Counted from the first letter of the stretch, positions 46,911-57,660 are shown. The stretch: 64,000 nt of DNA from Hanleya hanleyi (GCA_036873755.1 JAVTVY010019617.1:1-64000); one strand, 5' to 3'. The notes: generated by a model from the letters alone, not told the origin. Program-made: numbers and translations.

Positions 46911-47162
46911 TTACGAACCGAACTTGAACTTGAACTATGCCTTTGCAGTATAATTTCTTCCTCTACCTACCAGATATTATAAAGTGAATAGCAAAATTCG
47001 CTTTATGCAATCTCTGGGAACACACCAATAAAAGAGAAGACGTGAATTATGTGAGAATTATTTTTTCAATATTTCATCAACCTGACCAACTCGGAAATTC
47101 TATACTTTCAGCAAGGTAGAAAAGTTGTATTTTACTTAGCATGATATCAAATTTGAAAACAT

Positions 47163-47395
47163 AAGCCCCGTTCACATGCACACAATTTACTCACCTGTGT
47201 AAAAATACACATGTGTATATTTACACATGTGCAAATATACTTTTGCACCTGCTCTTGACCAGATGCAAATAAACTCAAAGTGCAAATTTACATACATGTG
47301 TATTTCCGTTCACATGACAAGAAATACACATGTGTATTTTTTTACATAGGGTGCAAATTTGCATACGTGAGTAAAAGTGCATGTGAACGGGGCTT
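47163..47395. mobile_element. MITE with AAGCCCCGTTCACATGCAC ends
   Basis: The left end AAGCCCCGTTCACATGCAC and right end GCATGTGAACGGGGCTT are inverted copies. The interior is AT-rich with repeated ACACATGTGTAT and CACATGTGCAAAT. Total 233 bp. No clear target duplication. It lies about 280 bp upstream of the DCPS start. Confidence 0.8.
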
Positions 47396-47627
47396 TAGTA
47401 AACATATATGCATTTGACAGGAACTGTATATATAGCCAACTGATGTATTGCCAATGGAAAATGTGGATTGAATTGTCTGTGAAAAAGTATGTTTTTTAGC
47501 GATGTTCGCTCAGTTTTCCGTGGAATTCATGTCCTGAAAGATGGTGTTTGAATTGACACCGTCACGTTAGCGTATGTGTGTTTTTAACTCTTCATTCCCA
47601 TTGCCGGTGAAGCGTGGTGTGATGACA

Positions 47628-47639
47628 GGGGAGGTAATT
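47628..47639 (+). promoter_or_regulatory. GGGGAGGTAATT motif at the DCPS 5' end
   Basis: It lies 33 bp upstream of the DCPS ATG. The same word appears at four other sites, three of them near candidate 5' ends. The role is inferred from position only; no TATA box is obvious. Confidence 0.3.
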
Positions 47640-47642
47640 ATC

Positions 47643-47828
47643 ATGGCCGGTAGGGGGACAACCAGGCAAGCATGGCTGCAAGCGGAGAAGTGCGCGGAAA
47701 TTTTGAAGCGAAAGACCAGAGCGATGAACCGCCGTGTAAAGCTCCAAAACTTGACAGTTCGGGAGACAAAGAAGAAAAATCAGCAAATGGAACATCCAGG
47801 GAAAATTTTGATGGGTTTGAGCTTGTGA
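47643..47828 (+). other. Upstream ORF overlapping the DCPS start
   Basis: ATCATGG (A at -3, G at +4) opens a 61-codon frame, [17 protein letters not shown], out of frame with DCPS and overlapping its first 150 or so nt. If the transcript starts upstream of 47643, scanning ribosomes would meet this first, so it could lower DCPS output. Confidence 0.4.
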
Positions 47829-48038
47829 ATATATTGAACGAAAATCCACAGGGCAAGATATTTTTTGTGGAGGGTCGTTTTTCCGGGAGTGAAGACAAGG
47901 CCGTCGTCCTGTTGGAGAAAACCCCATTCTGTGCGGACAAGGCCGCTCAGCTGTTGTCAAAGGACACGAGCTTGAAACAGACGCTGCAGAACGACATCTA
48001 CTCCACTTACGATGTCTTCCCTCAACCCGACATAAATG
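47672..48038 (+). CDS. DCPS: DCPS exon 1
   Basis: Start codon to AAATG/GTACTG, phase 1. It encodes a disordered acidic N-terminus, then the N-terminal domain. The donor is only moderate, and a MITE lies 12 bp inside the intron. Confidence 0.92.
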
Positions 48039-51000
48039 GTACTGCTCAGCCACAGGGGTTCGTTACCGTTGTTAATTGGTTACCGCACTTGAGTTGATTA
48101 CAGGGGCCGGGGAGGGGGAGGGGGGGATCGAGGTAGGGAATAAATTGGTAGGGGGAGGGGGGGGAGGGTCGAGGTAGGGAATAAATGGGGCCCATTTATT
48201 CCCTACCCCGACCATCCCCCCACCACCCTGTAATCAACTCGATTAACAACGGTAACGAGCCCCTGTGTGCTCAACTACCGTAAAAATTTGCTGCATTATC
48301 AACTAGATGGAGAAATTATAAATTTTATTGACAACTACACAGTCATCACTGGCTGGTCATACAGTCAAATACAACACAGATTAGAACATTCAAAAATAAC
48401 CAACACACTGCTCAGAACCAATCAGAACGTACACATCGATTGCGAGTGAAGTCACGTAGGGTGACATCATCCTCCATTAGCGGCGTCCTTCCTCCTAATA
48501 TGGTGCCCACTAATTAGGTCAGCCAATCAATAACGCTCTTGTGCGACCCATTTCGAATTTCAAATGTTTCCGAGGTCAATGACGTCTCGTGTCTATTTAT
48601 AAGTTATTTGAACATTGAAGGGGTCCAGATATATCAGGGAAGTTCGAAGTGGGAACGTAGAAATTGGCTGGATAAAATGAAGATGCACTCCCTGGAGGGT
48701 AAACATGTTGTGAATCCCCAGGTTATCCCCCATTAAGCTCGACCCCTCGACTCCCGGTCCGAATCAATAATTGTTCATAAGGTTATATTTATTAATCAAT
48801 GCGAAAATATCTGACAGTACGTTGCAGAACATTGAAGTGAATCCCCACCTAAACCAAATACAATTTCTGTCCCATCCCTAGGTAAAAGAAATATTAACTG
48901 AAACATAAACAGGACTGAATACGTGTGAAAGCGTCACTCCCTGCATCTTCATTTTATCCAGTCAATTTCTACGTTCCCACTTCGAACCTGCCTTGATTTA
49001 TCTCACCCCTTCAGTGTTCAAAATCCGAGGTGTAAATTTCACCAGCTAACGACAGGCCCCAGGGGGTAGGGTATTGAAGCATTTCAACAACTCTCATATG
49101 CTAAGTTCCCACTAAACCGCGAGTTTGGGGGCGTGGAGGTTTCGCTTGACTCCTGCATTAGGCCTACTGAGTCTATTAAAAGAATAAGAATGTTTGAGTA
49201 TTTGAAAGTATTTCTAACATTAAGATATTTTAGACAGTCAAAAAGGAAATGGCATTCATCCTCGATTGAATTTGAGAAACATTGCTTACATACCTATCAG
49301 TGTGTTTATTGACATACCGCCCTCTTTCGATCTTCAATTTATGGGTAGAGATTCTATATTTACAGATTGTACTCCTCACAATCTCCTACCGGTCCTGTAG
49401 TAAATCTACATAACTACCACCAGTAAAATGAGAGGTTAAAGAAGATAGTACATTGAGTTTCTTTGAAGACGTAATTGAGCCAACTATATTCTGTTTTTCC
49501 ATATCACAGATTCTGTTGGTGATATTAATGACATCAAATTTAGATACATCAACAGAATCCTGGATTTTGAAGAGGTAACTAAGATCACATTGGTCACTCA
49601 AGTATGTTTTTTAGAAACCCAGTTCACTTGCTAAAGTGAGTGGTGTTCATGTAAATATCATGAACGAGTGAATCGTTGCTGTCTAAACTATGTAACCAGA
49701 ATGTGAGCATTGATTTTCAAATATCAAATTTGAATGGTAGCCTACCTAGCTCTGATTGACATCTTCTGAGAAATAAAATTGTGAATTCCCAGGTAAATCC
49801 CCCTCTAAGCCCAGTTACTTTTCCGAGGTTGGGGTTTGTTGGGGGGAGGATTTTGTTTGACTCCTGCATTTACTCAATCGAAGACCTGGCTCTGTCTTCG
49901 GCAATGTTATATTAAATATTTAAATTCTTTTGCAATTCAACTTTAAAACTGAGAGACTTTAAAATGCGACTTGATTGTAACTTCATAGGCTACAATACTT
50001 GAATTCTGACCATCAGTTGACCTACATTCTACTTCAGCTGTGAAGGCCACAGTGATCTATCCAGCCACAGAGAAGCATGTAAAGAAGTACACAGTCCAGG
50101 AAGTGTATGTGGTAGAAGAGACTGCCAAGGACTATGAGAAGATAACTCTACCCTACCTACAACTTCAACAGTTCAGTATACAGGTCTGTTCGTGAAGAGA
50201 TAATGAGTTTGTAGAGAGTTTGTGATTGGTCACCTGCCAATATAGCCATAAATCTTGCTAGCTATAATGCCTGCGCTTGATAGTCACACATGCCATTGCA
50301 GGCCCTAAAATTTGAAAAGTTTAGTTAACCTGAAAATAGGTTATGTGAAATTGACCCTAGGTAATCCATAGTTGAGAGACTTTTACCCTGTTCATATAAT
50401 CCCACAGAGCGATATATACACCTGGGCTGTATATTTTAGTATCAGAGAGTGTATCAAAATGCACATGCAAGGCTCGAAATTGCCACAAGCCCGGCAGCCC
50501 GTGGCTGGTGAATTTAGAACTTGTCTGGTTGAATATAGTTCTAAAGCTAGCTAACCGGCCCCACTGGCTGGTTATAATTAAAGAATTTCACCTTTATATA
50601 ATGAAATATACCAGCCCGATGGTCCTGTAAAGTTTTATGGTAAATTCATGCCCTGACATGGGTTTCGCGTTCAATTATCTCCCCTCGACTGGGGCTCTTG
50701 TGTGTGAAGTTAACATCGAAACTCTGGTAAGTACAGCCCATGCTTCGATCGGAAATGATTTTCAGGTTACAACAGGAATTTATTAAAATTATGTCATTGT
50801 GACACAGAGTTTGGGCCATAATTTAGGCGAAAGAATAATCGGTTATGCGTCTTTCATTTTGGGTAACCGCTAGGCGAACTGAACGATCGTTCTCCCCAAA
50901 TTTTAAGGCCTGCTGTTGGTTGATCTTCGGTCAGTACTACCGTACTGTATAAATATTCATCTTGATGCTCCTTACCGGTTATTTTCTGGAAGCTACATGT

Positions 51001-53884
51001 AACTCCTTCTCCTCGCTTGTTGCTTTTATTAACGTTTCCAGTGCTGATGATTAGCTGTACATGAGCCATTTTCACAGCGACGCGCACCTCCCCCATATTA
51101 CAGTAGATGCCATATTGTGTATTTTTGGGTCACTACACATGCACACTTGGACAGACATTCACAACATGGCGTCTACTGTAATTATATGTAAAAACGGAGA
51201 GGAAAAATAACTAAATATGTATATATATATTTTAAATTTTTTTTTCGCTGTGGGAAATAAAAAGAGTTGACCAGGCGTTAAAAATTGCACGCCTGTGCAG
51301 CTGAATTTACTTTATTTGACCTTAAAGATGTAGTAGCGTGATTTTCATTGATCGGGTAAACTGAACATCATGATCACCTGCAACATTTTCCAAAGGCTTT
51401 TCAGGTCTCGAAGTGTCGAATTTTGTATAGGGACCAATATTGTTAGATTCTTCAATTCAGTCTAGTGAAAAAGATGAAAATGGGAAACGACTGAGACGAC
51501 ATCGGATAATGTGATCTGGTGTCCATGACGTCACGTTAGAAGCCATCACAGTACGACAAATGTTCTATGGCATTGCAAATCATCACGCTGAGAATGCCGA
51601 TACGCATAGTGACTTCATCTTGGGCACTGAAGCCAAGTGCAGGTGCTGTCATGTTTTTCAAAGAATGTCAGAAATTCAATGCGTGATATTAAAAATTGAG
51701 GTCACAGATAACTTTTCACCATAGTAGATCTCAACTAGGCCTACTAAATAACTTCGATCAAAAAATGTTATTTGCTGAATATTTTCTAAATGACGCTACT
51801 ACCTCTTTAAACTGGTCTTGTGTGTTGTATTTTATAGTGGGTATATAATATTTTGGAGAAGAAGAGAGAGGCTGAGAGGATAGTGTACGAGGACTCTGAT
51901 CCTGAGACAGGCTTCATTCTGATCCCCGACATGAAGTGGGACCTCAAGGACACGACCAGGCTCTATCTTAACGCCCTCGTGCTGAAACACGGCATACGCT
52001 CGATCAGGGATCTCGGACCAGAGCACCTACCACTGCTTAAAAATATCCTGGAAAAGGGACAGGTAAGAGCCAGAGTATGACACTATTTTAAAATTTTGGC
52101 AAATTTGTAATCATCCTTGCGCTAACACACCTTGAAAAGAAACTGACATTATTTGAGTTGGTGACATCTATAAAATAGGAAGATATTTTTTGTCATTTAG
52201 AAAATGATCGTATAGCAGTATTTTCATTATTTTGGGATTATGCTAAATTAGTATAGCACAGATTTTAGTGCTGAAAATTGGCTGAGTCCGATGCGGGATG
52301 GGAACCAGCTACCACCAGAGTAAGGCACCCAACCGCCAGTACTATATGTCAGCAATCGAACCACTTGGTCAATGGGTCTTCCACTAAAATATTAGGTAGC
52401 AGACCGGTAGCCTTGAAAGCGAATATACAAGACCCCTTTGATGACCGAATAACACAGCTCCCATAGCTGAATAAAAAGGAAGATATTTTTCCTCATATTT
52501 TCCATAACCATATTTTTATTATTTTGGGATTACACTATCTACGTGTAGCACAGATTCCCATGCGAGAATCGAACCAGCGAACTTGGGTACCTTACTCTGG
52601 TGGTCGCTGGTTCGAATCCCGCATGGGACTCGCCCAATATTCAGCATTAGAATCTGTGCTGTACTAAGATAGTGTTATCTCAAAATAATGAAAATACTGT
52701 TAAAATACCCATAAAATATTTACTCCTGGAAATCAGATATTTTGATCCCCTTCTCACTGTATGCTAAATTTACCCTAGGGAGTGTTGCATAAAATTGCTC
52801 CTTTTTGACCTTTTTTTCTCCACTGTTGAGAGTGTTTGCAGATATTCCCTAATTTCGGAATGCTTCCATAAGCTCCAATATTAACATTGGCTGAGAGAAA
52901 GCTGGAAGTGTGGTTGGAGTAATCCCCCCTGGATCATGAATGTGAAGTCACTTGTTATATAGGGCCGAATCTTTGTTCTATGAGGTACACAGAGGGGGAG
53001 AGAGATTTAAGGTTTGAAAGTGTGTTCAGCAATATTTCAGCTATACATAGCGACTATTCACATGCAGGACAGATTGCATCCTCGTGAGCCAGTGATCAGT
53101 CGATAGGTTACGATCGGTACACTGGCTTGGTTAGTTACCGAGAGCAGTTCTGGATATAAATAGCCGGATGAGTTTCCACTAAACTGAACCAATCAGTAAG
53201 TGCGCTGAAGCAGCTCATCAGGCCAATCCGCAGCGAGGTTTGACTTTTGATCGCCGGCCAGACTACCTTTGAAGTTAGGCTGAAATCGACATCGGATGTC
53301 AGGGCGAAAACCGTAGGCTTCAGATACCGACATGCTAATTCAAAACAACCGCTGGAGATGAAATGTACGAGATTGTGTATAAGATGCAACGACTTGAGAA
53401 CTCATCCGAATCACCAAAAAGGTCCAGGTAAACCCTCTGTGAGGATTTAGGTGTTACCTGGACTTGTGCGGATGGATAGATTGGTGAGACTTAAAATTAT
53501 CCTTCAATAATCACAGAACATTGTCATCGATTTAATTCCCAGTTGCTATGTCATCTTGAACCTGACCCATCACGATTTATGTGTAATATGAGGAATTGAT
53601 TTCTATTACAGAAAGCTGTGTTTGATACATATGGAGTCCCGGCCAGCAAGTTAAGGATATACTTTCACTATCAGCCTTCATACTACCATCTTCATGTTCA
53701 TTTCACACACATCAAGTTAGACGCTCCCGGATCAGGAGTCGAGCGTGCACATCTCCTGTCAGAGGTGATTGCAAATATCAAACTGTTGCCGGACTACTAC
53801 AGAATGGCTCCACTAACCTTCGTGGTGAAAGAGAATGATCCATTGTACTGTAGGTTCAAGGATGCTGGCAAGTTGAAACTTTGA
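47672..53884 (+). CDS. DCPS: DCPS, scavenger mRNA decapping enzyme, four exons
   Basis: DcpS hydrolyses the m7GpppN left after 3'-5' mRNA decay, releasing m7GMP; it is a HIT-superfamily homodimer. Exons 47672-48038, 50038-50183, 51838-52062 and 53612-53884 join in phase to 336 aa, against 337 in human DCPS as I recall it. An in-frame TAG 21 nt upstream supports this ATG. The N-terminal swapped-dimer domain includes LLEKTPF and [11 protein letters not shown]. Exon 3 has WVYNIL with W172, E182, D202 and K204 at positions matching human cap-binding W175, E185, D205 and K207. Exon 4 has the HIT motif HLHVHF (H272, H274, H276; H274 the expected nucleophile) and [12 protein letters not shown]. No break or missing key residue was seen. 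The introns hold several foldback insertions. Confidence 0.96.
48051..48267. mobile_element. Foldback MITE beside the DCPS exon 1 donor
   Basis: The 217 bp element is nearly all inverted repeat: CACAGGGGTTCGTTACCG at the left pairs with the right end, and GGTAGGGAATAAATGGGG meets its complement at the centre. The flanks TGCTCAGC (48043-48050) and TGCTCAAC (48268-48275) match 7 of 8, fitting an 8 bp hAT-type duplication. Confidence 0.85.
48268..50037. other. DCPS intron 1 remainder
   Basis: It holds an inverted repeat (48607-48698 with 48935-49021) and a diverged direct repeat around TTGACTCCTGCATT (about 49145 and 49858). No other coding sequence is supported. Confidence 0.6.
48607..49021. 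repeat. Inverted repeat in DCPS intron 1
   Basis: About 88 bp arms sharing TTCGAAGTGGGAACGTAGAA and GGATAAAATGAAGATGCA, in opposite orientation about 240 bp apart. Possibly TIRs of a small element. Confidence 0.8.
50038..50183 (+). CDS. DCPS: DCPS exon 2
   Basis: Follows CTACTTCAG and ends CAG/GTCTGT, phase 0. Encodes [17 protein letters not shown] and [14 protein letters not shown]. Confidence 0.93.
50676..50728 (+). promoter_or_regulatory. Possible cryptic first exon in DCPS intron 2
   Basis: ATTATCTCCCC (complement of the GGGGAGRTAAT word) is followed about 45 bp later by a strong donor, ACTCTG/GTAAGTAC. This could be an alternative transcript start. There is no ATG-led frame. Confidence 0.2.
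50854..51096 (-). CDS. Antisense 80-codon frame in DCPS intron 2, uncertain
   Basis: The - strand frame [19 protein letters not shown] runs 80 codons with a hydrophilic, protein-like composition. A possible donor, ACCG/GTAAGG, lies about 41 codons in, and a GGGGGAGGT word covers its start. There is no recognised domain. The adjacent 86 bp hairpin begins one base beyond its ATG. It could be a short gene, a first exon of an antisense gene, or chance. Confidence 0.25.
   Translation of the reverse strand: MGEVRVAVKMAHVQLIISTGNVNKSNKRGEGVTCSFQKITGKEHQDEYLYSTVVLTEDQPTAGLKIWGERSFSSPSGYPK
51097..51182. repeat. Small foldback in DCPS intron 2
   Basis: ATTACAGTAGATGCCATATT and its diverged complement (GGCGTCTACTGTAAT at the right) form 23 bp arms around a 40 bp loop. 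Confidence 0.75.
51838..52062 (+). CDS. DCPS: DCPS exon 3
   Basis: Follows TATTTTATAG, ends ACAG/GTAAGAG, exactly 75 codons. Carries the cap-binding [15 protein letters not shown] and GIRSIRDL blocks. Confidence 0.95.
52209..52704. mobile_element. MITE with tRNA-like core in DCPS intron 3
   Basis: The ends (AGTATTTTCATTATTTTGGG at the left, its complement near 52700) are about 80 bp inverted copies, and a further partial end lies at 52508. Inside is GCTGGTTCGAATCCCGC, a tRNA B-box/T-arm, present in both orientations around 52560-52625. It belongs to the same terminal family as 12341-13207. Confidence 0.7.
53040..53460. repeat. Probable dispersed repeat in DCPS intron 3
   Basis: Short palindromes (GCCAGTGATCAGTC region against GGTACACTGGC) and frames on both strands without splice context. 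No domain recognised; repeat status is a guess. Confidence 0.3.
53612..53884 (+). CDS. DCPS: DCPS exon 4 with HIT motif
   Basis: Follows TTTCTATTACAG and encodes the C-terminal 90 residues, with HLHVHF and [11 protein letters not shown], ending at TGA 53882-53884. Confidence 0.96.
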   Translation, partial: KAVFDTYGVPASKLRIYFHYQPSYYHLHVHFTHIKLDAPGSGVERAHLLSEVIANIKLLPDYYRMAPLTFVVKENDPLYCRFKDAGKLKL

Positions 53885-53972
53885 CAGTGGTGATATTGTT
53901 TTTAGACGACAACATTGTCAAAACGAGAACAAACAATGGCTGAGGTTGTTGAGCGAAGAAAGAAGAGCCTGT

Positions 53973-54271
53973 CTGTTCACTGACTTCAGCTGATCAGCTA
54001 TGGACTGTATAATTTCACTTTGCCCTCATCTATTAACCCAGGAGAAAATTTTGAACTGACGATAGCTGATATATTTCCATGTAATATTTACCAATTATAA
54101 ATTATTCGAAGCATAATGACACTTTCTTTGAATACTAGTAAAATATAGTAGATATGTATAGAGTTATGGGAGTTATTGCCAGTTAAAAATACTCTCCTGG
54201 GTTAATAGATAGGCAAAGTGAAATTATACAACCCAGCAGCTGATCAGCTTAAGTCACTGGTCTGTGAACAG
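53973..54271. repeat. Long inverted repeat in the DCPS 3' UTR
   Basis: 53973-54046 (CTGTTCACTGACTTCAGCTG through CTATTAACCCAGGAGA) pairs with 54193-54271 over about 75 bp with small mismatches; the loop is about 145 nt. In mRNA this would form a long duplex, if the transcript extends to the poly(A) signal at 54335. Confidence 0.9.
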
Positions 54272-54334
54272 ATAGCTCTTCATTGTTCTGTCAATGCGCA
54301 ACTGAGCCATTGTACTATATGTATGTATTCAACA

Positions 54335-54340
54335 AATAAA
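54335..54340 (+). terminator. Poly(A) signal for DCPS
   Basis: AATAAA 451 nt after the stop codon and the first canonical hexamer seen downstream, with no competing exon between. Confidence 0.6.
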
Positions 54341-54639
54341 CACAACTAGATTGTTGAAAGTATGTAATGATGTTGAGTTCATTTCATTGATGCTCATCGT
54401 TGTATGATAATCCATGTTGATGTACAGTAAAATGCTCTAATAATTCAATCACAGGAAGGAAAAATTTTCACCAAAGAAATCAGGAGGTGATCAAGTTGAT
54501 AAGAACCGGAAGTTAACGAGATGGTTTGAAATCCTCTATTAGTTCCTAGTTATTTTGATGATTTTAGATGGTGATCAAATTCATTATGGCATAGGAGGTA
54601 GATTAAAGTGCCAAACAAATTAGGCTCTCTGACGATCAA
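54341..54639. other. Unassigned spacer downstream of DCPS
   Basis: No supported feature. Confidence 0.4.
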
Positions 54640-54970
54640 TTGTGATCACCAGTGTCTGTAGGCGGGTGGTTGGGTGGGTTCAGGTTCCTGTTGCTTCAAT
54701 GCATTTTGCTGAGAAGCAACAGGAACTTGATATGTGATGTGTAGCACTGTAATATCACTTGTCTTTATTGCACCATGTAAGCGTCCTGCCTGTGTCTTGT
54801 GCGCTGTCCTCGGTGTTTTATAGGGTGGATGGAGGGTGTCTGGTTTCATGCTGCTTCAAAGATTTCGTCTTTGAAGTAGCAGGAACACAACTGGGCTGGG
54901 TGGTGCTAATAGTTGGTTCGTCGTGATTGTTGAAAGTGACGTTAAATTCTATTCACTCACTCACTCACCC
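54640..54970 (+). mobile_element. Molluscan SINE-like element, copy 1
   Basis: The 3' part holds a stem-loop (GCTGCTTCAAAGA ... TCTTTGAAGTAGCA), CACAACTGGGCTGGGTG, then AGTGACGTTAAATTCTATTC and a CACTCACTCAC tail. The upstream part has another hairpin (TTCCTGTTGCTTC with GAAGCAACAGGAA). The tail style matches abundant molluscan SINE/LINE ends. No tRNA head was recognised. Confidence 0.7.
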
Positions 54971-55084
54971 AGTGTCTGTAGAGCCTAATTTTATAAATTC
55001 AAAATTTTTTGTAGTTTTGGTTAGGTTTTTGTTAGGGTTAGGGTTTTGCTAGGGTATGTTTGTTTGGGTCATCGTTGCTGTGTG

Positions 55085-55135
55085 ATCAATAAGGTTAGGT
55101 GCGACGTTAAACTTCAAACAACCAACCAACCAATC
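55085..55135 (+). mobile_element. SINE tail with GACGTTAAAC and CAACCAACCAAC
   Basis: GGTGCGACGTTAAACTTCAA followed by ACCAACCAACCA is a typical molluscan repeat 3' end; little else of the element is recognisable. Confidence 0.5.
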
Positions 55136-55179
55136 AAATTCATTATTCACTAATTGAATATTGTTCATCAAATTGGGGG

Positions 55180-55450
55180 TTATTGATCGAGGCATATATT
55201 GCGATCACGATTTCCGTCCGTCTGTCTGCCCATCTGTTAACTTTTGCTTGTCCATACGATAACTCCAGTTCCATATGGATTGGTATCAAACTTTGGGTAT
55301 ACCTTACCCATGGATCAGAGATGAACCGTTTTCATTTTGAGGTCAAAAGGTCAAAGGTGAAGGTCGGTGATTGAAAATACAGTAAATCATTGAAAATTGT
55401 TGTTTATGGTGCAAGTACAGTTCAGACTCGATGTGGATTGTGATAACAAG
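55180..55450 (+). repeat. Dispersed repeat with AGGTCA half-sites
   Basis: GATAACTCCAGTTCCATATG, then GAGGTCAAAAGGTCAAAGGT. It resembles common molluscan interspersed repeats and, weakly, the array at 29.6-30.1 kb. Confidence 0.4.
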
Positions 55451-56050
55451 GAAGTCTAAGCCTATTTATTTTTACTCCTCTGCCAAATTTGGCCAAAGGG
55501 TATTGTCTGCTTGGTCCATCCGTCAGTCTGTTCATCTTGCTTGTTAACACAATATAGTGTCTTGGTCAGGCTTTCTAAATTCATATAATATATGCGATTG
55601 GCCAGAAGCCTGGTGAAGAGGACGGACTGACAACCATTTTATCGAAGTCAAATTTCAGTATTTGTGATAACTCCTAAAGGATTACATCTAGGTGCTTGAA
55701 ATTCGTACTAGCGAAAGTTGGGGATTTGTCCCCGTACATTTGACATGTCGTTGTTGCGTTGGTTGTTACGATTCATGATCTGCAAGTCCATACCAAGTAT
55801 TATTCATTAATAATTATAATGTCTCACTTGTCTACTTCTTACTAATTTGTAAAATATCTAGATTGAGAAGATAAAAATGATGACCAGATATTAGAAGTAG
55901 CCAATTTCCAAGAAGTGTGGCGTAGTTTCCTTTATGGTGACGTAAGATGACTTAACAATTAACGGAACAGAAATCAACGAAGCAATAATTCATTCACCAA
56001 ATATCTCAGAGAAATTGCGAAGTGTTTGTCATAGGGCCTACTTATCAGGC
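55451..56050. other. Unassigned spacer
   Basis: No supported feature. Confidence 0.4.
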
Positions 56051-56063
56051 TGGTACATTGTAC

Positions 56064-56114
56064 CTGGGACGAATATAGATATATATATTATATATATATA
56101 TATATTCGTCCCAG
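56064..56114. repeat. TA-rich palindrome with 14 bp GC-containing arms
   Basis: CTGGGACGAATATA and its exact complement flank a TATATA run, giving a perfect potential cruciform. Confidence 0.9.
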
Positions 56115-56124
56115 ATTGTACAAA

Positions 56125-57660
56125 GAAGTGCTGATAATTTAGTTCAATTAAAATTAGCCCTGCCGTGAGCAATTTAGCACAGCTACTAGTCCGTTCCAGT
56201 CCTATCAAATCAGATTATTTCTGTATGCAAGTCCTGTTACATATATATACATATAATAGCCTGTATGCTCTAGTTATATATACTAATTGTGGTTGGCGGC
56301 ATTTATCGAGAAACGTCTCTTAAGTTATACAAATAGCACCCGTCGTAATATTATAATAGAGTGTTTTCTAACACAAGAGGCTGCTCGAACACGGCGAGAT
56401 TCTCCATGCATTGATCTGGGGAGATAATCAATCAGTGATACAAGGTCTCCGATTCAATGAGACACCATGAAAACCTCTTCATTTCCTTGCTTGATAGTTG
56501 ACCGATAATGCGTTCAATATTTCAGATTGACATGGAGAGTGAAAAACACAAACAGATGTTTTTTTTGTGAAAATAAAATATTCAGTCGGCAAAGATAACG
56601 ATCAAATGACTGACGAGAATTATTCCTGACACTTCACGAGTGTCTGTAGGCTATCTGACGTGTTTGATATTTGCTAGACTACATGTGCACCTCTTTGTTA
56701 TATTCAATCTTCAACAAACTGAGGCACTATTGAACTCGGTCCCTCACAATAATGGGGCTTCTAGAAATCAAATGTTTGTTCCACAAGATTCGTCGTCTTG
56801 TAGCGTGTAGATTAATATTCACAGCCAATGGGTCTCTTCCATCGACTAATACCTCTCATGCTTGCAATCAAACGCCATTTTCCCAGAATTAAGATGGAGA
56901 CCGTACTAATTCATGTAAAATTTATGTTTGAAAGGTAGGTGTCAGTTAATTGCGAGATAAAGTATACAATTAAACGCAACATTAAAAGGGTGGTGGAAAA
57001 CTATATGACTCCCACAGGCAAATAACTGACTGCATATTTCTGAAACATCACAAGAACCAAAAGTGATCCCTGTGATGATTTGTATCCCAGCCTCGCTTTG
57101 ATTTTAGCTGTTCATGTGGACATTGAATTGAAACAAGCAGCCAGAGGATGCTAGGTCCCCCATCGAAATGGCAACGATAGATTTGAGAGCATTGTTGGTC
57201 CCAGGGAATATACATGAGGGAGGCAACTGCTACAGCATAGGCGTACGAAGCGGAAGGGTCTTTCTGCCTCCCCAGGTTTTGTGATCGACTGAACGGCTCA
57301 CTGAACAGGTTACGTTGACTGCTGCTGTATAGTTTCGACGCAGTGAAGCATGGAAATTTTGTAAATACTATTACTACCGGTATATCACTATTCCAAACTT
57401 CAGCTACAATTTTTATGCTGTTTATTCATCGATAATTTATCTGTCACGAAATGTCTCTCAAGTCACGTTTTGATATATAAAAGTGGTCTAATGCGTATCT
57501 GAAAGATCACGGCAAATTACTCTAAAATTCAATTTTCTACGGGGGGGTTGGCGCGTACGTATTACTATTATGGTATTTGTGGACATTCCGGCCACCCCTC
57601 CCGCACAGGTTCACTCATCTTCCTATGCCCGCTTACTTTCATGTTAACCCCATAAACATA
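56125..57660. other. Unassigned region
   Basis: No supported gene or RNA. GACGCAGTGAAGCATGGAAA near 57340 recurs in variant form near 63070, a small dispersed match. Confidence 0.4.

Noticed and set aside
47592..48053. 153-codon antisense frame opposite DCPS exon 1
   Set aside because: Shadow of a confirmed coding exon with no independent support.
52560..52625. tRNA gene
   Set aside because: Only a T-arm/B-box and part of the anticodon side are present, inside a MITE and in both orientations.
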